A stretch of DNA of 64,000 nt from Pampus argenteus (taxonomy: Eukaryota; Chordata; Actinopteri; Scombriformes; Stromateidae), in contig CM072880.1 of NCBI GenBank assembly GCA_036937835.1, positions 13,398,501 to 13,462,500 of the forward strand, written 5' to 3'. The position numbers were made by a program, and so were the translations under genes. The first letter of the stretch is position 1, and each line of letters begins with the position of its first letter. A model generated the notes under the pieces. The model made no database searches, was not told the DNA's origin, and saw only the letters and a list, made by a program, of their open reading frames with translations. This document shows, in pieces, positions 58,053 through 64,000 of this stretch.

Positions 58053-61000
58053 ACAACCACTTCTCTCTTTCCCCTCACCTTCTACAGTGGATCAGATAAG
58101 CAGATCCCGGATCAGACTGTGGTGGCAGTATGTCCCTCACTCAGTGTATGAATGAATGAAGGCTAAAGTGACTAAACAGGTCACTAGACTAGGAGCTAAA
58201 TGACCTGCAGATAATGCACATTGACACACCCCACATACCTGCTCATATCTGCTCTGCTTAGTACAAACGTACTAACCTGCAGATCTGCTCAGATGTTCAG
58301 CCATCAAGTCAATTTATTCAGGCCTTTTTTTTTATATGCTCAATGTTGAACAATTTTCTGCATCTGTAACCACATCTTCCATTTCCATACTCCTCATGAT
58401 ACATAATCAGCAGATCTGGCTTATTTTGCACTGCTGCTGCTGCATTTCCTACACCCGCATCTCATTTAAGTGAAACCAAGCATGCTGTACATTCCTGTTC
58501 TGTTGCATTTGGCAACGCTACATGAGGACAATTCAAGCTGCTCCACTTACATTTGTACTTTGCTGTGAAATATATCTCTCTTTTCACAGGCTCTTTCTCA
58601 TTCTACTTACAGAAAGGGATATATTTGTAACATGACTTTAATATAACAAAAATCTTATGCTGAAAACTTGATGTGACACTGATGTAACGTAAGAGTGTTT
58701 ATCATTTTCTCAACACAGGTTACACTGGTTTCTACAGGTTTTCCATCATCCTTGTTGTGCAGTAAGAGGCAGATCTGTGTTGTTCTCATGTTTCACTCTG
58801 CTTTGATTGTCTATCAGAGCTGTACTTCACAACTGGTTTTGTCAAATATGTTTTGTTCCATTGGTTCTTGTCCATTTGTTAAAGAAATAAAACAGTGCTG
58901 TGTTATTGTTTCTAAGAAAACACTAATTAGGACTTGAACAGTGATAGGGTGTGATGGGAAAGCCCTGTTCTTTCATACTAGGTGCACTTGAGCAACAGTA
59001 AAGCAGTTTTTAAAAGCTGTGTGGATGTAATGTCGGCTTTGTTCCTTTGATGCACATTACGTTTCCACTTTAAAGAAACTGTTTTAATCACATGGTATGC
59101 CACAATCAAAGATTACTTTCCTGTTTGTTTTGACTTTACAATACTTGAATTTTCTCTCCACTAACTTAGTGCTCGGGTCAAAGACCTTTCAGCAGGGCAG
59201 ATTTGTTTTAGAGCAGCACACCTCCCTGAGGTTGGCTGCTAATTGTGCTAACACTTTATCAACTGCTGCTGTCCTCCCCATCTGCTCTTATTGTACACTC
59301 CACTAATACAAATGACTCCGTCACAATGCAGTCATTGTTGGTGAGGCTGCGCCTTCTCTTATTCTCTACAGTCCATTTGTACTAGTGTCCACACTATATG
59401 GTGTTCACCATCTGATTAAGCCCATATGTGTTCAAATGTGAAAGATGTGAATGTTCACTTGCTAATGTGTATTTAGGTTTGCCCGTGAACTTGTGTCACA
59501 CTCTACAAAAAATGCTAACATGGACTGTATATTGGTCTTCATATTTAAAGGCATTGTTTTTAAATACCACTACAAATCAATCAGGTCTTTGTTCAGGAAC
59601 ATACCGGAAGAAACTGAGATTATCACACGTCACTGGAATAAGAACAAGAGTAGCGCAGGTGTATATTTCTCTGGAGAGACAGGCTGAATGATACAAAGAA
59701 GTAGGCTAAACTGAATTTGACCTTTGGGGTTTTTGTGATCTGAGTGGCAAACATGACCAGCTATGTCTTAGGAGGTCTTCACCCATGCTTACATGTATTC
59801 ATCAGGGGAAAAAAGTCATGTGTGGCAGTTAAGACCTTGGTTTTTACGCCAGAGCATTTACAGATGATCTTAGAAAACATAAAACTCATCCCAGTCCAAG
59901 TCAGTGATGAATTCTCCACTAATGCTGCTGTAATGAGGAGTCTTTGAACTGAGGAATCTTGCTGCTTTTTGCTTGTTGGAGGAAAAGCCACACTGATGTA
60001 AAGCTCCTACATCACTTTAACCAAGTCAAATCTAAACAGCATTTGTCAAACTCAGATGCCCCCCAATCCTGAGTGTGTTTCTGTGATTACATTTTGTGGC
60101 TGAGCTTCTCTCGGAATCATATTTGTTCCTTATAATCCATCTGAGGAACAAGTCAAGCTTGGATCAGGACCAAACATGCCAAACTGACATTGAGTGTTTC
60201 AATGTTTGGATGTTTCAACCATATTTTTCTTCCTCTTTAAAGCTGAGGGTCAGTTTGTGGTTTGTAATAACTTCCAGAGATGGGAAAGTTTTGTGCTCTG
60301 TCTTCTTCTGGGTTCTGATTATGTTTTTATAATGGTACTGTACTATATTTTTTTAGCAGTATTTAATTTTTCTGTCAGGTTGGATTAAAGTTAGGCTTCC
60401 TAGTCAAACAACACAACATTAATTTTTAGTGTGGATCAACACGAGATAATTCATATTATACTGCATGCATATTAGCTCTATCTTTCTGTAATGACGATAA
60501 CATATATTGTTCTTTGATTGGCCATTTCCAAAATGGTAACAACAGCTTCTTTGCTTGCAATATCTTGTCTTGTTTTTTGGAAATATACCCAATAAACTCT
60601 AGTTTCCCTCCTAATAACCTCAGAAGGAGGGAAAATACCACACAATCATTACCCTCATGATTTGAACCATTTTGCCTGGTGAACCGCAATAGATTTCAGT
60701 ACAACAGAGCCGTGCATGAAGGCATTTAACCACAGGCCCGAAGACAGCTCAGTTTGAAGGAGAGAGTATAGAGGAACAGAGACAGAGGGAGAGAAACAGA
60801 GTGGGAACAGAATACAGACAAAAGAGTGAGGAGATTCTTTCCTGACAAGCTGAAGCAGGAAGGATAGTCATTCAGCTGAGCGCTTTCTCTTTCCCCTCCT
60901 GTCTGGCTCCAGTGTTTGTAGTCTATGAGCTGGGCAAAGCCAGACCGAGGGAGGGAGGAAGGAAAAAATGGAGAGGAGGAGATGCCTTTATTCATTTAAA

Positions 61001-62058
61001 AATGTTATGTTTGAATATAAAACATGCATGGAATCTCTGACAATATTACAGTGTCCTTTACAGACCATACTGTAATAGACCATCTCATACTAGATTATTT
61101 TTTTTACATAAACGTGCTTAAACAGGATCCCATACTTGGGGTTTTTATTTTTGTGACCAGGATATGTACTGAGTAACCCTTTTTACAGTTTAAAAATATT
61201 TTTTACCTGATTGACAAAACAGCAACAATATACAGCATCACTACAAGGTCTTGTTACGTATCGGTGTACACCAAAATGGCAATACCAGCCAATATATCAG
61301 CCCGGCAGTTTATTGATTACTGACACTTAAAGAAGCATGTCTGGCCTATGAACACGTTGGTGCCATATTGTGCAAAGCAGAATCTGCTATGTAATTATGT
61401 CTTTATATGACAGACATGTCATTATTCCTTTTGATGTATCTGAGCTTCACCAGACACTATTGTCTGTATTGTGTTGTGTTAGGTGGTGGAGGCACGTATC
61501 TATGCTACCGTTTTTCATTGTTTTGGGCATATCACTCAAGAACTGGCAAGGTTTCACAGTAAATATGACATGACAAATACAATAACATGAAAATGTGTAT
61601 TATAGTTTTTAGAAAGCATACTGACTCTATCCAGGACTATATCTGCACTACTGCACATGTTGTACCTGAATGCATTATGTATGCAAAATTCATAATAAAA
61701 AAAAAAGGCAGTTAAATATTTTTGAACTGAACAGTGGAGGGTGGAGGTGTGTTGAAACTTCACATTCATTCTCTTTTCTAATACTGTATGAAGAAAGCTT
61801 TGAGCCATGTACTTATTCTGCAGGCTAGGTTATCCAGCAGGGGATTAAAATATTTCATAACTGCTATAATGATGTCAATCCATCCATGTGCCAGATGAGT
61901 GGATCATTGTGGTGATTAGATCAGCTGATTCCTAAGGGCATGGGCTGCTAATTCCTTTGACCTGGCAATGCTACATAATGATATAAATCCTAAATCTATA
62001 TGGTGCAAATAAAGCTGATCTCATTACAGAGTTAATGCTCTCTTTTTTTTTTTTTCAG

Positions 62059-62160
62059 GACCCCAGCTACTGGGTTCAGGTGCACAGGCTGGAACATGGA
62101 GATGGAGGCATCCTGGACCTGGATGATGTGTTGTGTGATGTGGCGGATGACAAAGACAGG
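62059..62160 (+). CDS. pard3: Par-3 polarity protein, exon 2
   Basis: A 102-nt phase 0-0 exon after a T-rich CAG acceptor and before GTGAGT. It encodes residues 41-74, DPSYWVQVHRLEHGDGG, then ILDLDDVLCDVADDKDR, the second half of the CR1 oligomerisation domain, matching human PARD3 with a few conservative changes. Joined to exon 1 it reads AIAK-DPSYW in frame. The PDZ and aPKC-binding parts lie beyond the right edge. Confidence 0.97.
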
Positions 62161-63340
62161 GTGAGTCAGAGTGTTTGTGTGTGTATGCGATTAAGAGAGA
62201 GTGTATTTGCATAGTGTTATTTATATATAACCGGCTTTTCCTGCTCGCCTAATTTGCATTCACCACTTTTTCTTTTAGCAAAAATGCCTTCAATAGCTGT
62301 TGAACTCGGAAACTTGAAGCTTTAGCAGTACAACAGAGGGTTTCACTGACATGTGCTTATGATTACACCTGTTTGGTTTTTACTGTTATATCATTACCAA
62401 AACATTACAGAACAGTAAAGTGTTGCATGCCGCCATGTTCTCTATTTAATCATTTTAACCTGGCACTTCTCCACAGCTTTCATTTCTGTGGAAGGTGGAA
62501 TGACGCATGTCTGCTGTGTTATATTTAAGGTTTCTCTTTGTGTGTGCGTGTGTGTGTATTCCTACATTTGCGAGTATAAAAGTGAGTGTGTGTGTGAGTG
62601 TGGGCAAAATGTCAGAGGCAGCATGATATCACACTACCAGCTGCACCCACCAGACCAGCTGTAAATGATTACCCACAATCCCACTGCACCGTTCTCATGG
62701 GAATAGTGCTGACTACACCTGAGTCACTCACTGCTTGGCTTTAATGTTGGGCCAGTTAGTGAAACAGGAAATGGGTTGAATGATATTTGCCAGTGTTTGA
62801 AGTTTGCAGCCAGACGTTCCTCCATGGGCAATAAATACAGGGTTGCTCACTTGAAATAATAAAGAGCATCAACAGCACATATGATAACATATTCATCAAC
62901 AGGCCATTGTACTGACAGTACCCAGTAACCCAAAACCTTTTGTTACAGTGATGACAGTTGTCAATGCAGTGTATCCCCCTGTAATGATGACACAATTTAT
63001 CTGGTGTTTGTGGTCATGATTATGTTTTCCTCTCGATGATAGATGAAGCATGTAGGCTTGGATTTGCAGTGTTGTTTTTGATTCTTATCTCAGCAGTTTT
63101 CTCAGGATATGTTATGCCCAGGAGCAACTGCTATCTTGTGAAATTTGGCTCAGTATCCTTCTCAAGAACACTGTGTGTGCTGTAGACTACAGTTTTTGGT
63201 TTTGCATTTGAGAGACTGTATGAGAGGGAGGGAGAGCATGTGCATCTATATACTTTATAATGACTGTGTGGTAGGTGCCATGGTTACACATCAGGTGGGA
63301 TCAGTGGTGAGAGCAGCTGTTTTACACCTGCTGTCTGAAA

Positions 63341-63494
63341 CCTCTCCTCTCCTCTCCTCTCCTCTCCTCTCCTCTCCTCTCCTCTCCTCTCCTCTCCTCT
63401 CCTCTCCTCTCCTCTCCTCTCCTCTCCTCTCCTCTCCTCTCCTCTCCTCTCCTCTCCTCTCCTCTCCTCTCCTCTCCTCTCCTCTCCTCTCCTC
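63341..63494. repeat. (CCTCT)n pentanucleotide array, 154 bp
   Basis: About 30 perfect CCTCT units in pard3 intron 2. All-pyrimidine on the plus strand, all-purine on the minus strand. It produces a spurious LLSSP-repeat open frame. Confidence 0.98.
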
Positions 63495-63874
63495 CTACTT
63501 GCTCCCCCTGGTGGTCATATGGGCTAATTACAGTCTAACTCACAATACTGCATTTCATTACAAAATGTTATTGTTTTGTTTATACCAATTTACAAGCAGA
63601 ATAATAGCTGTTTTGTCAGTCTAAAAACATTACAGACAGTAATGTCTAGTTCAGCTGAATGTGGGCTGGAACAACTGACTTTACACCAGTGGAAAAGCCC
63701 TGTGTCTGTGTGTGTAGGTGTGTGTGTGCGTACACACAGGATTTTTATCTCGGTGTGTGTCTAGTTGTAGTAGTTGATCCAGTCTGTCCAGTTCCCTCCA
63801 TCAGCCACTGCCTCTGTTGTACTGTAATCTACTAACAGGCACACAGTTTGTCAGACCTGTTCATTTTAACCCGT

Positions 63875-63953
63875 TAATGACATCACTGTTCTTATTCTCT
63901 TTTCTTATTCTTCTTACACTTCAACAGGCTACCTAAGAGCAGTGATGTCATTA
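63875..63953. repeat. Inverted repeat with 20-bp arms (19/20), 39-bp loop
   Basis: Left arm TAATGACATCACTGTTCTTA (63875-63894); right arm TAAGAGCAGTGATGTCATTA (63934-63953). One mismatch. Each arm carries TGACATCA/TGATGTCA. The right arm abuts the tRNA-like fragment. Confidence 0.85.
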
Positions 63954-63971
63954 CCATTGCACCACAAGGTC
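63944..63971 (-). pseudogene. tRNA-Trp 5' fragment
   Basis: On the minus strand GACCTTGTGGTGCAATGGTA equals the first 20 nt of the variant tRNA-Trp copies with one change, then similarity is lost. Only the acceptor/D-arm part is present. Confidence 0.5.
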
Positions 63972-64000
63972 CCACACCTGAGCTTGTGTTGGGCTTGATG

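Larger units (their letters stand above)
31161..62058 (+). other. pard3: pard3 intron 1 (30.9 kb)
   Basis: No protein exon was recognised in this span. It carries four intact tRNA-Trp genes and one decayed copy (listed separately), the hairpin at 35614-35659 and several microsatellites. A 152-codon frame at 38026-38484 and a 106-codon frame at 39619-39939 have no recognised motif. The stretch 40195-40250 (GTGCTATATAAATAAAG plus T run) looks like a retroposon 3' tail. Confidence 0.7.
62161..64000 (+). other. pard3: pard3 intron 2 (part)
   Basis: No exon recognised. It contains the CCTCT array, an inverted repeat at 63875-63953 and a tRNA 5' fragment at the right end. GCTCCCCCTGGTGGTCAT near 63500 resembles a motif seen in old vertebrate retroposons. 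Confidence 0.6.

Noticed and set aside
63145..63624. 159-codon frame, longest in the window
   Set aside because: Most of it is the CCTCT array translated as an LLSSP repeat.

Overview
The window is vertebrate nuclear DNA, almost certainly from a teleost fish. Genes are split by GT/AG introns, intergenic DNA is AT-rich with many microsatellites, and a decayed Tc1/mariner transposase tail is present. Four protein genes are recognised from their exons: ccny (-), crem (-), cul2 (+), pard3 (+). Human 10p11 carries PARD3, CUL2, CREM and CCNY in the same relative order and orientation, so this is a conserved synteny block seen from the other side.

Layout. Positions 1-7218 hold the first coding exon of cyclin Y (minus strand; the rest lies beyond the left edge) and part of its first intron. 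Positions 10.0-15.7 kb hold a compact, highly diverged crem gene (minus). It has one bZIP exon pair, an intronic ICER start with two CRE-like sites and a TATA-like box, and two tandemly duplicated 153-bp exons where the glutamine-rich domain normally lies. I can find no exon for the phospho-acceptor part of the kinase-inducible domain. A relic of the second (DBD II) leucine-zipper exon lies downstream. Positions 17.45-26.3 kb hold the complete cul2 gene: 20 coding exons join to 2,238 nt, giving 745 residues, the human length. Positions 30.98-64 kb hold the start of pard3: exon 1, an intron of about 30.9 kb, exon 2 and the start of intron 2.

A dispersed set of tRNA-Trp(CCA) genes lies in the cul2-pard3 interval and inside pard3 intron 1. 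There are five intact copies, three of them identical, plus three decayed or partial copies, one with a CTA (amber-type) anticodon. The rest is intron and intergenic DNA with microsatellites, a perfect 19-bp-arm hairpin in pard3 intron 1, a G-run block and a 154-bp CCTCT tandem array.

The strongest leads are the remodelled crem/ICER locus and the tRNA-Trp family. The gene products do not form one pathway. CCNY is a membrane-anchored cyclin, CREM/ICER a cAMP-responsive repressor/activator, CUL2 the scaffold of the VHL-type ubiquitin ligase, and PARD3 a polarity scaffold. All exon boundaries were read by eye from splice consensus, reading phase and family similarity; no alignment or transcript data were available.
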